DNA from: Stachybotrys elegans
Taxonomy: Eukaryota > Ascomycota > Sordariomycetes > Hypocreales > Stachybotryaceae
DNA: 64,000 nt
Assembly (NCBI GenBank): GCA_020746835.1
Contig: JAGPNK010000011.1
Span: forward strand, 744,001-808,000
Reading direction: 5' to 3'
Shown here: positions 46,533 to 57,340 of the stretch, piece after piece
How the letters are laid out: each line of letters opens with the position of its first letter
Numbering within the stretch: the first letter of the stretch is position 1
Program-made: the position numbers and the translations under genes
The notes under the pieces: generated by a model
Database searches by the model: none
The model's input: the letters and a program-made list of their open reading frames with translations, nothing else
What the model was told of the DNA's origin: nothing

Positions 46533-46580
46533 TTACACCGATCAAGCCAGCTTGAACAGTTGCGGCTCGTTATTCATTAT

Positions 46581-48203
46581 TCAAGACATGTCGTCTAGAC
46601 TTTTTAATATTTTGCTTGCCTCGGTGATGCCCGTTGTCTTCCGCTTTGGAGGTTCGCCATCAGCTCCATGGATATGATCACCCCCCTCTGCGCTTAGCAC
46701 GCGCCTTGGTCTCTTAATGGGTAGGGCGCCTTGTGGAATCTTTTCAACATCACCAGACCATCTGGCTACCTCATCCTCTTCGGCCTTGATGTACTCCTCC
46801 AGCGTGGTTTCGCCCTGCGATCCAAACGCGAATATCCGACCAAAAAGCTTGGGGAACATCCTGTGTAGAAATAGCCGAACGGTCGGCAGGCAGGGCGCGG
46901 CGACGCTGACGGATGATTCGATGCCGGCCCATACCATTAGATCCAGGTAGTCCCAAGTAATGTTGGTAGAGTTGCCGTATAGAATGTTGTATCGCATCTT
47001 CAAGCAGCTGGCGACCAGCACAACAACACCGAGACTGAACATGAAGATGATTGCCGCCTTCCGTCGCCAAGTTGATCTCACTGCTTCAGTCAGAATTTCG
47101 ATGAAACAAACGCGTCAGAAGAATGAAGAGTACATACTCTTTAGAACTAGGGGTATGGGAAGGGCAAGCACCACGACGTCGAAGACGATGCTGGTAATGT
47201 TCATGGCCCACTGGATAGTGTTCACGTTGAGACACTCGAAGTCGACCTCGTGCCCTCGAAACCGGTCCCAGTTCCATCGAATCGGCGTGCATTGGAAGAT
47301 GGGGAGGAAGATGAACACGGCGGTATTGAGACCAATTGCTATCACGCAAGCCCAACAAATGCGGCAAAACTGCTCGTATACGTGGCACAGGCGGATGTAG
47401 AATAGTATGATGGATATCTTGGTCAGTCCTAGGAGTAGGCTGTAAAATGGGATATCAACCCAGAACAACTTGTATGATCAGCCTTGAACAAATACCCTCT
47501 TGATCATAGTTACCTTGAGCGCGTGGGCCAGATCGTCCGGCTCGATCCACCAAATGTCCTGGCCAAAGGCTGACATCAATGCTGTATTCTTGTGAGCTTA
47601 TCTCAAATAAAAACGTTGAATCCCGGCATCTCTCACCATGATGTCCGATACCAAAATAGACAATGTAGATGGCGAAATACACCAATGCCAGCCAGTCTTC
47701 CGGGGAAAACTTTCTGATGATGAACATTTTCGTGTAGAATCTGATGATGGCACAGAGAATACAGAAAATGTGTATCGAAATGTACGGCCATGCCTCCATC
47801 CGACGATCCCGACGAGGACGATGGCACATCTCGTCTAAACTGCGCAGAGACGCTGCTACATGTCAGCTCCTGCTTCCTTTGCATCAATTCTAGTGCGGTA
47901 CCAAATATCGTGTCAACGGGACATTTCCCTCGTAGGCAATGCGCCATGTCTGCAGCAAAGTCTTCATTGCTGCAGATACATGATGCACTACGTCCAGTGC
48001 CGCACATCTTCTCAGCTTCTTGTACGAAGCATGGTCTCTGCACAACTTGTTAATAAAAGAAGGGGACCGATACCTAGAGAATCTTGGCATACCGTGCACT
48101 CGGGAAAAGAATCGACACCTTGTGAAGCTCCGACCTCCTGGGCTGAGATGGTGATGGGGGTGAAGAAGATTAAGATCAAGGCAATGAGCATTCGATACTT
48201 CAT
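46581..48203 (-). CDS. CFEM-domain, seven-helix membrane protein (Pth11-like)
   Basis: Six exons (48203-48093, 48037-47902, 47855-47637, 47581-47514, 47468-47138, 47080-46581) give 454 aa. A signal peptide (MLIALILIFFTPITISA) precedes a CFEM domain with eight Cys: PECT, RPC, KMCG, SCICSN (two Cys), AHC, GKC and EMCHRPRRDRR. The eighth Cys and the following P-x-RDR motif appear only after a 46-nt intron at 47856-47901 is removed. Seven hydrophobic segments follow, with YTKMFIIRKFSPEDW, FGQDIWWIEPDDLAHALK, LTKISIILFYIRL and VFDVVVLALPIP, all standard for the fungal rhodopsin/Pth11 family. A charged C-terminal tail of about 110 residues is cytosolic. It is expected to sense surface or host cues upstream of G-protein signalling. 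Confidence 0.9.
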
Positions 48204-48693
48204 GATTCCGCTGTTGCATCCAGGCAAAGCATGGTGTTTACGAGGGCAAATCCATAACCGGCATCTCAATATGGACAGAATCAAAAGGCATTGCCGGTTT
48301 AAAATCCGGAGATGACGAAACCGTGGCAATGGGTCATACATATCCATCCAGGTAGTCGCCCCTTCGCTGCCCTGATGCCGTCCGTCTTGGCAATGAACTT
48401 GCTAGGGCTTGGTAGCAACCAGCCCGGAGCAAATGATGCGTTCCGGCACTCAGATGGGGCTCAATGGTGCCGGCTGTATCTCCCGCTTCAGTATCCGCCC
48501 CATCCGACGGCGTCCTCCTTCGACCAGGTCATGACTCGGTAGGCTGAGCTAGGCTCAACATAGGGAAGAGCTCACGTTGCTAGACCGATCGTGTGTCCTT
48601 AGGCGTCGGAAACGGACTGGAATGCGGAGCCACGTGCTGCAAGGCCAACTACGTTCAGCGTGTTCAGGGTCTCATGTCGGCATTCTGTTCCCA

Positions 48694-48715
48694 ACACACA
48701 CACACACACACACAC
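48694..48715. repeat. (CA)n microsatellite
   Basis: About eleven uninterrupted AC dinucleotides lie in a non-coding stretch. Confidence 0.95.
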
Positions 48716-50376
48716 CGTCTTGTTAAAGGTCTGATGACTTCCGAGGATTTTTTCCTTCCTTCCCTTCGCGGCAAGTAGACTCATACCACGAAAGCACATG
48801 TCTTTCCCACTACCATCCTTCGGCTGACGCCACGCCTTGCGCTTTCTACAACTGGAGGGTGAATAAAGGAAGAGTTGCGATTGGCCGGCGAAGTGCCGAA
48901 ACAAGTTCGGTGTCATAGTTCGCTCTCTAGCCATATCCGTTCGGGCGGCCGCCTTACTCATAGGGTCTGTGGTGACATCTCGCTGTGCAAGGCACCATTT
49001 TTGCACCATCAACCAGTGTAGCACGGGGATGAGCATGCCGGATTACTGATTACCGGCACACTCAGCTGCTAGCCATACCTCTAAATGGTTTAGAAACGTA
49101 GAAGCTGTCTGTTGGAACAAGAGTCGCTCACCTGAGGCGGGATCGGCTCGATTCTCAGGGCGCGACAGTTCACTACCCACAATGCTCCTTGTGATTTCCG
49201 CCGGCTCTTTCACATAAAAAACAAGACCACCTCATCTCACGAAAAGCAGAATGGACATAGTGACCAGGGACAGCTTCAACCTGATATCAAATGACGGCAG
49301 GCTTGTGCGCTTCCCAGGGGAGCTTGCCACTGCCGCATGTGTCTTCACCGACTCACTTCGCTTCCTCTGTTGCTAGTAACAAATGAGTAGATTAGCAAGA
49401 TGTGCGTAAGCGCGGATCGGTGGCCCTCCTCCAACACCCCACCACTCCTAGGGCGAACCTGCCTCTCTCTATTTCTTAGTGCGATCCGCTTCGAAGTTGA
49501 GATGACAGCCGGAGCACTTCTGGCACACTAAGTCCATGTGTTGAGCAAGACCCAGCCCCTGAGAGGATGGAGGGCGGCCAGCTCATATCCTGAAGTGATG
49601 GAGCCACCATAAGAGCCTCATGCAACGCAAATGTTGTTGCTCTAGCCCATTGGCTCACACAGGGGGGCAGCGCAGACATCTTCACCGCTAATGTGTTGCG
49701 TAAGTTAGCTCCCAGCACGAACATTCTGCACCGCAGGCAAGCATCAAACTATCGGTATGTCAGAAAACCATCATCCTATTTACACATCCGCTCTTGTCCT
49801 TGGCGCTGATGTTAGCATGCCAACTGGTATATTCTGGCTGGGTCACCACAGCTGAGGGCATCGAGGAGGCTTATCCCCTTGAGCGTAGTAAGGCGCCCTC
49901 CGATTGCATCAGAGAAATAATCCGCAACGCGATTGCCGCATCGTCAGGATGTAGTGTAAGCATATGCCAAGTATGTCGCGGATGCTCAGCATTGCGGTAC
50001 TCAACTTGAGCCGCATGACCATGATTTCGAGCTGACGTGTTCCCCCGCACCACTGTTCGACGGCTGAATTTGCCTCGCTGGACTCGTATCTGCAGTCATG
50101 CCACCGGTCTGCAATCCCCTGAACGAGGTACTTGGCGTCTACGGATGTTGGTCCTTTGACTGGTGCGGCAATGTGCACACCGACGGTTTGAACATTTGAC
50201 CCTGGATTTAGTGATGCGTAGCAATACTGGTAACCGAATAGCATACTCCAAGGTGGTACAAACGTCTAGAAGTGGCTATAACATTTGGGAGCCAATGCCA
50301 GAACACGTAAAATATCTAGAAGTAGATGCAGCATTGAGAAGTTAATAACATAGTTTGAGGCGGATGGGGTGTTGGT

Positions 50377-50520
50377 ACTCGGACAAGAGGTTTAGACTCG
50401 GACAAGAGGTTGTGACTCGAATAAACCATCCGGAAGTGGCTAGGATGGTAAGGATATTAGGTATTATTGCCTTACTCTTAGTGCCAAGATATGTACTCGT
50501 AGTGCCAAGATATATACTTA
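50377..50520. repeat. Two neighbouring short tandem duplications
   Basis: ACTCGGACAAGAGGTT occurs at 50377-50392 and again at 50396-50411 (19-bp period). TAGTGCCAAGATAT occurs at about 50480 and 50500 (20-bp period). The two different units lie within 150 bp of each other and just upstream of repeat copy 4, suggesting a site prone to breakage or slippage. Confidence 0.7.
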
Positions 50521-50605
50521 GTGAGAGGAAAGACTGAAAGATAGTGCCAATTCAGGAAAGATAACCCTAGTTGCTCGGAAGATTATGACCCTTTGCTGAG
50601 GCGTA

Positions 50606-50704
50606 CTCTGTGCCGCAGATGTGGGATTTCCCGTTCGTGTGCCCCAATGGGATACAGACCGGTGACTTCGAGGAGGCCCCCTCTGACGTCTCTGTGCCGC
50701 AGAT
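50606..50704 (+). repeat. Dispersed ~70-bp repeat, copy 4, flanked by 15-bp direct repeats
   Basis: The insert at 50621-50689 starts GTGGGATTTCCCGTTCGTGT and ends CCCCCTCTGACG. It is bounded on both sides by CTCTGTGCCGCAGAT (50606-50620 and 50690-50704), a perfect 15-bp direct repeat that looks like a target-site duplication. It is the least mutated-looking copy in the window. Confidence 0.85.
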
Positions 50705-50733
50705 AGCAGTGATACAATTCATAGACAAGAAGG

Positions 50734-50743
50734 TATATAAAGG
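50734..50743 (+). promoter_or_regulatory. TATA box of the small secreted protein gene
   Basis: TATATAAAGG lies 180 bp before the ATG at 50914 and 30 bp after the direct repeat of copy 4. A probable leader intron (donor GTAAGT at 50846, branch CTAAC, acceptor TAG at 50908) separates the transcription start from the start codon. Confidence 0.6.
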
Positions 50744-50913
50744 CGCGAGGAAACCCTCAAAATGCAAGAAAGATCACTGGAGAATCACTCAAGCATCTCA
50801 CAGAAGCAATCAACACCATCACTAGTCAACATCGCATTTATCCAGGTAAGTGTTTACATGCCTTAATCGAAGTAAACATGGTCTAACACGGGGGATGGTC
50901 CATCATAGCCAAT

Positions 50914-51468
50914 ATGATCTTCACCAAGGCTCTTGTTCTCAGCATCTCGTATGCTTTTCTGGCTCAAGCTGTGCCATTGGCCGGCGAATCCAACGGTCTT
51001 GTCGTCCTCCAGACCGAGGAGGTGGAGGGCGGCAGTACGTTGACCGTATACGGGGCCGCACCAGGCTCTGTTGCTGAGCCCGCTTCGGTCTCTGCTGCTG
51101 AGCCGGCTTACACTCCGGTCTTGGAGAGCAGGCAAGCGTGTGGCGCCCAAACATTTGCCTGTGATACCGCGCACGCACCCAGTGTTGGGTCATGCTCTCA
51201 GTTGATCACTATTACACGCAACGACCCCGGCCGCATACTTGCTCTATCGCCTCGAGCCATCTGTCTCTCCTCTGCGGGCCGCCAATGCTGTATCAGCTGG
51301 AGTGTCCAAGTCTCAAACTTGCGACAGGGAAGCCTGACGAATGCTGCGCAGCTGGTTCTCGATCGCTGCGTTTCCGATCGTGCTTCGTCAGGTTTGACGA
51401 GGAGGACCGAACTGCAAGGGACTTGTGTTGTTCAGTGCCTTTCCAACAGGCCAGACGGCTGCAGTTAG
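50914..51468 (+). CDS. Small secreted cysteine-rich protein, 184 aa
   Basis: An 18-20-residue signal peptide (LSISYAFLAQA) is followed by an acidic/Ala-rich segment and a C-terminal domain of about 110 aa with ten Cys. They include a CC pair in GRQCCISWS and a terminal TCVVQCLSNRPDGCS. The pattern CC-SW ... A ... C ... L-x-GTC-x2-QCLSNR-x-GC resembles a family of secreted fungal proteins I have seen annotated as 'WD-like'; that link is from memory only. It is not a hydrophobin, because the Cys spacing differs. It may be an effector or cell-surface protein. The start codon follows the leader intron by only five bases. Confidence 0.75.
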   Translation: MIFTKALVLSISYAFLAQAVPLAGESNGLVVLQTEEVEGGSTLTVYGAAPGSVAEPASVSAAEPAYTPVLESRQACGAQTFACDTAHAPSVGSCSQLITITRNDPGRILALSPRAICLSSAGRQCCISWSVQVSNLRQGSLTNAAQLVLDRCVSDRASSGLTRRTELQGTCVVQCLSNRPDGCS

Positions 51469-51795
51469 AGGATGGATTTTCCTCAAACACCTTAGATGGA
51501 GGCATTCCATCTCATTTACTTTCTTTCAAACAAGCGGGTGCAATCAGCCTTGTGCTGCCAACTCATCCACTTATTCAGCGAGGTCACCCGAACTAGCTGT
51601 CTAAGCGATGCTGCAAGCCGTGTTTCAGGTGTGTCGGTTTGGGGTCTTTCATTGGGTAGATGTTGATGAGTTAAGGTCTAGGCAGCAACGCTGCTTACGG
51701 CCTATTTCATAAATATAAACTACCCCCGCGTCTCAAAAACGGTCCTTTTGGTATCATACCTTTTCAAAGTGATAAATATTTTGTGTTGTAAAATC
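51469..51795. other. Intergenic, leader of the F-box gene
   Basis: No coding signal is seen apart from a short upstream extension of the F-box frame starting at 51748, which probably lies in the leader. Confidence 0.5.
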
Positions 51796-53703
51796 ATGCC
51801 ACCCACGAAAAAATTCCCAGACCGCAGTGTCGGTCCTATGTTGAAAGGCCTGGGCGAGTATTACACGAGCAAGACGTGGAGGCGCAAGAACCCTACTTAC
51901 CGACGATGGCAAGGCAGTCTCCCACTGGGCATCGTGATGGGAGGTTACCATGCAGAATCCACAAGTCCGCTTTTACTGCTCCCTGACGAGCTATTATCTG
52001 GCATTGTGGACTACTTATCTTCCGACAGGCAATCGCTGGCTAACTTTGCATTGGTCAACAAAAAGTGCCGACAACTCGCCCGGAGCCGTCAATTTACATA
52101 TTTACGGTTCGATTACAGCAATGATTCCCAGCTCCTCTTTTACTATCTTGCCGCCGAAGGCATGGTGAGGAAGGAAGGGGGTCCTCTGGACCCGTTGAAC
52201 ATCGGATGCTGTGTCCGCAGCGTCAATTTCGCGTCGAACCCCAAGCATCTCGCATCTGCCCATCCCGCACTTTGGCATCTCAATTACGGACATGATAGCC
52301 ATGCCAAGGATGCTGCTGAGCGTATCGCAAGCCTGGAGAAGAAAGTCAACCCGGAATATCTGGCTTTACGGGACATTGTGCTGCAGGCCATGGCGACAGG
52401 GATGCCACATCTATCATCTGTCATTTGGGAGGATTCTTTCACTCTGTTTGCTGATTTCTTCCGGTTTCTGTCACGATCAACAGTGGAACATTTGAAACTG
52501 GATAAAATTCCTCTTGAAGCCTCGTTTCTTCTCCGCCCCCCTCTTACACCGCCCCAGTGGCCTCTTCGCTCTTTGGATATTCACGTCTACTTGGAGCTAA
52601 AGCCGGTAGAATTGGATCCAGAGGCAGAGGGTGCCGACGACTCTAAAAAGGGCTCCCCCTCCATACACCCCTTGTCAAGATTCTATGAAACTCTCTTCCG
52701 GTCATGTGCCTCGACCCTCGAATGTTTGGTCTGGAGGGGGTTCAAACATCCAAGCAGGCGCCTGGATGGTATCCGTGAGGAAGCCCCAGTCGACTTGGCT
52801 TCCTTGCGAACAGAACCGATACAATTTTCTCGACTGGAATGCCTGCGTCTTTGCTCCACGCCAGTCCACCTATCCGGACTCAAGACGCTTTTGAGCCCTT
52901 CGATACGTCACCTCGAGATGCCTGTGTCTTCAGAAAGAGAGGGTATTGGTCGCTATCTTGCCTCCGAACCCCATCTGGAGGCCTTGGAAAGTCTGGTCGT
53001 TACCCAGCTTCCAAAAGAACGTGAGGATAGGGAGGGTACGATAGAGTTTATACGTCGTCACGCTCACATCAAAAAGCTGTTCCTGCAGTGTCACTTCCCC
53101 GGGGAACCAGAAAACAGTCTACAGTCCGTTATATCAGTCTTTGGTGGATCCCCTTTTGACAATCTTCAATCCTTATACCTGGAGTTTGACGGAGCTCAGC
53201 ATCGGGAAAATGGGTGGCGATGCTTGACGCCCACAGAAGTCTTAAGTCGAGTTTGTGAAATTGGATCTTTGGAGCGACTCGGACTTCATCTACCCTCCTG
53301 GCTCATAGATCACGAAGACCTACGCCGACACCTTACAAGACTGCAGAAACTCCAAACTTTGGTCCTTAGGGGTAATGAACCTTGGGAGATAACAGAGGCA
53401 GCAGAGGCCACTCGGGCTCCGCCACTCCGGGGCAACCCTGCGGAAAGGGTTCACGAAGGCGTGGGGGATCAGAATGCCAGACAGATCGAATACCATCTCA
53501 GACACGCACTATCCGTCATCGAAGACTATGCCAAGGTCCTTGAGCGACTAGAGACGATGCTCTACAGCTACATATGGGCACAGGTTTCCCGAGGGTCTGA
53601 TTGTCCCGACGGATTGACAGCCACGATGCGGGAGGATTACACGGAACAGATTGAAAACAAAGTGCATGAGATTTTCGGGGTTGCGCTGCATACGTATCTG
53701 TAA
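51796..53703 (+). CDS. F-box / LRR-like protein
   Basis: A single exon, taken from the ATG at 51796 (MPPTKKFPDRS), gives 635 aa. The in-frame ATG at 51748 adds a Cys/hydrophobic segment that does not look real. The F-box is LLLLPDELLSGIVDYLSSDRQ...FALVNKKCRQLA (about residues 53-90). The remaining 540 residues show spaced leucine patterns (LECLRLCSTPVHLSGLKTL, LQSLYLEFDG, LERLGLHLPSW, LQKLQTLVLRGNE), as in degenerate leucine-rich repeats. It is expected to be a substrate receptor of an SCF ubiquitin ligase; the target is unknown. Confidence 0.85.
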   Translation: MPPTKKFPDRSVGPMLKGLGEYYTSKTWRRKNPTYRRWQGSLPLGIVMGGYHAESTSPLLLLPDELLSGIVDYLSSDRQSLANFALVNKKCRQLARSRQFTYLRFDYSNDSQLLFYYLAAEGMVRKEGGPLDPLNIGCCVRSVNFASNPKHLASAHPALWHLNYGHDSHAKDAAERIASLEKKVNPEYLALRDIVLQAMATGMPHLSSVIWEDSFTLFADFFRFLSRSTVEHLKLDKIPLEASFLLRPPLTPPQWPLRSLDIHVYLELKPVELDPEAEGADDSKKGSPSIHPLSRFYETLFRSCASTLECLVWRGFKHPSRRLDGIREEAPVDLASLRTEPIQFSRLECLRLCSTPVHLSGLKTLLSPSIRHLEMPVSSEREGIGRYLASEPHLEALESLVVTQLPKEREDREGTIEFIRRHAHIKKLFLQCHFPGEPENSLQSVISVFGGSPFDNLQSLYLEFDGAQHRENGWRCLTPTEVLSRVCEIGSLERLGLHLPSWLIDHEDLRRHLTRLQKLQTLVLRGNEPWEITEAAEATRAPPLRGNPAERVHEGVGDQNARQIEYHLRHALSVIEDYAKVLERLETMLYSYIWAQVSRGSDCPDGLTATMREDYTEQIENKVHEIFGVALHTYL

Positions 53704-54026
53704 GCGATACCGGCCGCTAACTCGATAACTTGAGAGAGCTAGAACACCAGACGAGTATAAAAATATGTGACAAAACTAATATTCCACATCAACGGGTGTC
53801 ATCTATTATCATGGAATCCAAATCTGACAAAACATAAAAGGTTATTTTATTTGTAAGCCAGCATCCTCCGCGGAGTACGTCATCTCTAGCTATATATCGC
53901 CATCGGTCTTGCTAAATCCGGGATTTCCATACGCGGGGTAAATAGCATTCATATCTCCACGTCGAGCCATTCGGACGATACTACAAACAACATCATCTCA
54001 CGAGAATATATCTGGGATTTGCAAAT
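53704..54026. other. Intergenic
   Basis: AT-rich DNA; nothing recognised. Confidence 0.5.
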
Positions 54027-54971
54027 ATGAGCAAGCCAGGCGCACACGGCACTCAGTATGTAGTCAACCGGCTTCCCACGTTCATCCCCTGACGATAGAT
54101 AGCCTTCTCGACCTGGGAGAGGAACTCCTCAAAGACGGGCCGCACAAGTTCGAACCGGCGAAGCGTCGCGTCCGCGTCATTCACAATGGCGTCACCATAG
54201 TTGACACCACCCAGGCGCTCTACGTTTGGGAGCACGCATTTTATCCACAGTTCTACGTTCCGCAATCGAGTCTGAAGGATTGCCAGTGGAAGGACGACCA
54301 GAAGAGAGAATACCAAACCCCCAAGGGAGACAAAGTATACGTTTCGCAGGTCAACCTACTGGTGCCTGGGCGGGAAGGTCGAAAGGACGTCCAGACGAAC
54401 CGCGTCTTGCGCTTTGCTTCCTCTAACAACTCCCCTTCGATCACAGGGGAAGAAAAGACCCATCCGTTGCTGGGCCTCATACGTTTGGAGTTTGGATCAA
54501 TGGGTATGTTCCCTTCTACTTATCGGCGTGCTCAAGCTAATGTCTCGATCTCGGTTTGAAGATCAATGGCTAGAGGAGGACGCTCCCATACATATTCACC
54601 CCAAGGATCCATACAAACGCCTTGATCTCCTCCCGTCATCCCGACCAGTTGAGATACGCATCAACGGCCGAACAATCGCCAAGTCGGCCTCGTCAGTTCA
54701 TCTCCACGAGACAGGGCTGCCGACGCGATATTACCTTCCTCTTGCATCTGTCGACCAGTCCGTACTTCAGCCCAGCAGTTTGAAGACATACTGTCCCTAC
54801 AAAGGAGAAGCCGAGTACTACAGCGTGAGATTTGACGGGAAATTGCATGAGAATGTCGTTTGGTACTACCGGTACCCAATTATCGAATGTGCCGCCATTG
54901 CTGGGCTAGTTTGCTTCTACAATGAGAAGCTGGACATTTTGCTGGATGGAGAGCTTCTTAAGAGACCCTAA
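54027..54971 (+). CDS. DUF427-domain protein, two tandem domains
   Basis: Exons are 54027-54055, 54103-54503 and 54562-54971, giving 279 aa. After MSKPGAHGTH the first DUF427-like unit reads RRVRVIHNGVTIVDTTQALYVWEH...FYVPQSSLKD...TPKGDKVYVSQ. The second reads RPVEIRINGRTIAKSASSVHLHETGLPTRYYLPLASVDQ...TYCPYKGEAEYYSVRFDG, ending in a segment with FYNEKLDILLDGELL. The family is soluble, widespread in fungi and bacteria, and has no firmly assigned function that I know of. The first exon is short and rests on a GTATGT..CTGAC..TAG intron of 47 nt. Confidence 0.85.
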
Positions 54972-55280
54972 TCGAAGTTTGCACAGGGGGATATGGTGCT
55001 TGGCGTGCCAAGGCTGGATTGGTTGATGAGTACACGTATTTTTGTCCGAGATTCACCGGGCTTAAAGACGATACTCAATGTTTGCCCTCCGTTTTTCCAT
55101 ACACAAAATAGTTCGCCAACAATGACAGCAACGCGATGTTGTGTGGTTACAATACTGGCTCATGAAGTGACGGCAGCCAGACGCAACTAACATTGCGCAG
55201 AGAATTTTTCGTCGCCTTGATGGCCATAGGAAAATTGCCTGAGTTGCTAAATGGCGATCTGAGATATATATTCCAGTCCA
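54972..55280. other. Intergenic, convergent gene ends
   Basis: Nothing recognised. Confidence 0.5.
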
Positions 55281-57340
55281 TCATATAATCACCATGCTTT
55301 CAAACTCTCCACGCTCTTTTGTGGCCTTCACGTCCTGTACAAACTGCCTCAAACTATCTTTATCTTCGTCGGGGCATATCGAGTGGCCAAATCCAACTCT
55401 CTCATACCCGGGTATGTGAGAAAGCAATTCAACATCGTGTGAAGCTGGTTTGATAATAAGGAAGAAAGGTCCATCCACGGTATTCCCATCCCGCAGTTTA
55501 CCACAACAGAGAGGAACAAGGAAAAGTTTCTTCAAGGCCATCTTCCCGGATTGGCTCTCTTCTGAGTTACAACAAAAACTCTCCAGGTCCCATTGTACAC
55601 CTACTGAGTACTCCATGTCATCCTTGTGAAACATCAGGAAGTCAAATTTTCGTTCTTGTGCCTGATACTTGAGCCCTTTGAGATGTAGCCAACCAGCAGT
55701 GGCTTGTCCAAAGATACTCTCTGGATTGAGGAGCTCCACGTGAATCTTTTCGACTTCAGTGAGTGTCTCTATCGGTGGCCAGTTAGAATATGAGTAATTG
55801 ATGGGGCCATCTGCGCATGCCCATGACCATGTAGGGGCTCGATAATGCTGCGGTCGTGTCGTCATCCCGGTCTCTAGGTACCAGCACAGACCTCGTATGA
55901 AGTCTGTCGACCAAAGCCCGGCGAAGTATTGAACAGATCTGGAGGATTCCTGGCCTAGTTTGAGCGACTCGCGAACTCTTGCTGCGTGCCCAGCTATTGC
56001 TGGTAATTTGTCGCTGGGAATCGTAAGATCCCGGCGAGAGTATCCTTCTATTATGCCGTACCAGCTACCCCACAACTCGAAACTCTCACCGTCGGCCCGG
56101 GAGTTCCAATGCAACACCCAAAATCCTGTTGTGTCCTCCATGAGGAAAAGATGTCCATTGTCGAAGCATATTCTCGACTGACAGAAATGCAAAGTCCGTC
56201 GGGACAAAAGTCGTTCCTGCATTGCCCAGCCTCTGGTTGACAATGGCTCATCATTCATGTCCTCGGCGATTATCTTTCGCACCAGATGCTCTGCAGGAAT
56301 CTGGAAAGCAAATACTGTAGACTTGACTCCGTCGACATTGAAAGGCAGTGGAACATGAGAGGATGACTTCCTGTCTCCGAGGATCCCCTCGCTAGCGTTA
56401 CGCGCACGACTGGCAGCAATGGTAACATAGGAGTTTCCGTAGACCCGGCTCATCTTACCAGACTCTCTACTCCAGTCATCAGCGTCATCCTGTACGATAC
56501 AGAGACTGTCGATCCAGATATAGCGGATGCCGAGCTGATTGCTGACCCAAACGGCGTCTTGGAATGTCTGTGGCAAGTCCTGAACGTTGATGCCTTGACG
56601 CAAACTGTGGAAGCTGTCACGCTTGAGCATCAGTGTCTGCGAAGAGCCCCAGCAATAACTCAACGCCGTGTAATCTCCTTCCTTTCCTTCGCTGTCTATG
56701 ACCTTCACTCGACCGCCCCCACTGAAGATCTCCAGTATTCTTGTTGGAAGCCGGCAGGGGCTGTCACTGGACCGCTGGAGAGTCAAGGGCTCTTCTCCCA
56801 ACCAGTGCCGGATCTTATCCAGCACAGCAGGGTCGCGGGGTGACAAAGGGACTAGCCTTCCCTGAACCATGGGTGCTAGGGGACTTTCTACAATAATAAT
56901 GAAGTCAGCTGTCTCTTTCGTGTTCTGAAACTTGCCAAAGGCAGGTTACCTTCGTTGACATGGAAACCAAAAGCCGCAGCCGCCATACAGCGATCAAATT
57001 CATCTTCAGCACAGCTGTCAAGAACGGCGACCACGAATCCGCTCAAACGTGCAAAACTAGCATTTTCAAACCCCCCGATCAGGAACTCTCCGATCCAGTC
57101 ATGTTCAGGTTGCTCTGATGTGCTTGTAAGGACTGCGCGACACAGATCACACCACGCCGCACTGGAACTCAGAGATTCCAGGTTCTTGTGATACGGGAGA
57201 AAAGCATTCCGAAGAGTGTCAAGGTCGCCATTTTCAGTCTTGAAGAAGAGGTGCTGGCCGTAACAAACCTGAATTGAGGGTCGAAAAAAATTTGGAATGT
57301 TTGCGAAGTCTATACTCTTGCAAATATCGCAGAGACTCAT
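55281..57340 (-). CDS. HET-domain protein
   Basis: Exons are 57340-56950 and 56887-55281, giving 665 aa. An N-terminal zinc-like segment (MSLCDICKSIDF ... AAWCDLCRAVL) precedes the heterokaryon-incompatibility domain. Its hallmark blocks are YTALSYCWG, LPQTFQDAVWVSNQLGIRYIWIDSLCIVQDD..DW..ESGKMSRVYGNSYVTIAAS and, further on, STRGWAMQERLLSRRTLHF. The C-terminal part (about 400-665) has APTWSWACADGPI, which is common in this family. It is expected to act in non-self recognition or programmed cell death. The single intron is well supported by GTAACC..CTGAC..TAG. Confidence 0.93.

Larger units (their letters stand above)
48204..50913. other. Intergenic, 2.7 kb, simple repeats and repeat copy 4
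   Basis: No gene was recognised. A (CA)n tract lies near 48694-48715. Short tandem duplications lie at 50377-50411 and 50480-50520. Repeat copy 4 and a TATA box precede the small secreted protein gene (listed separately). Confidence 0.6.

Noticed and set aside
51748..51795. Upstream ATG of the F-box frame
   Set aside because: It adds a short hydrophobic/Cys stretch that does not fit a soluble F-box protein. The ATG at 51796 fits better.
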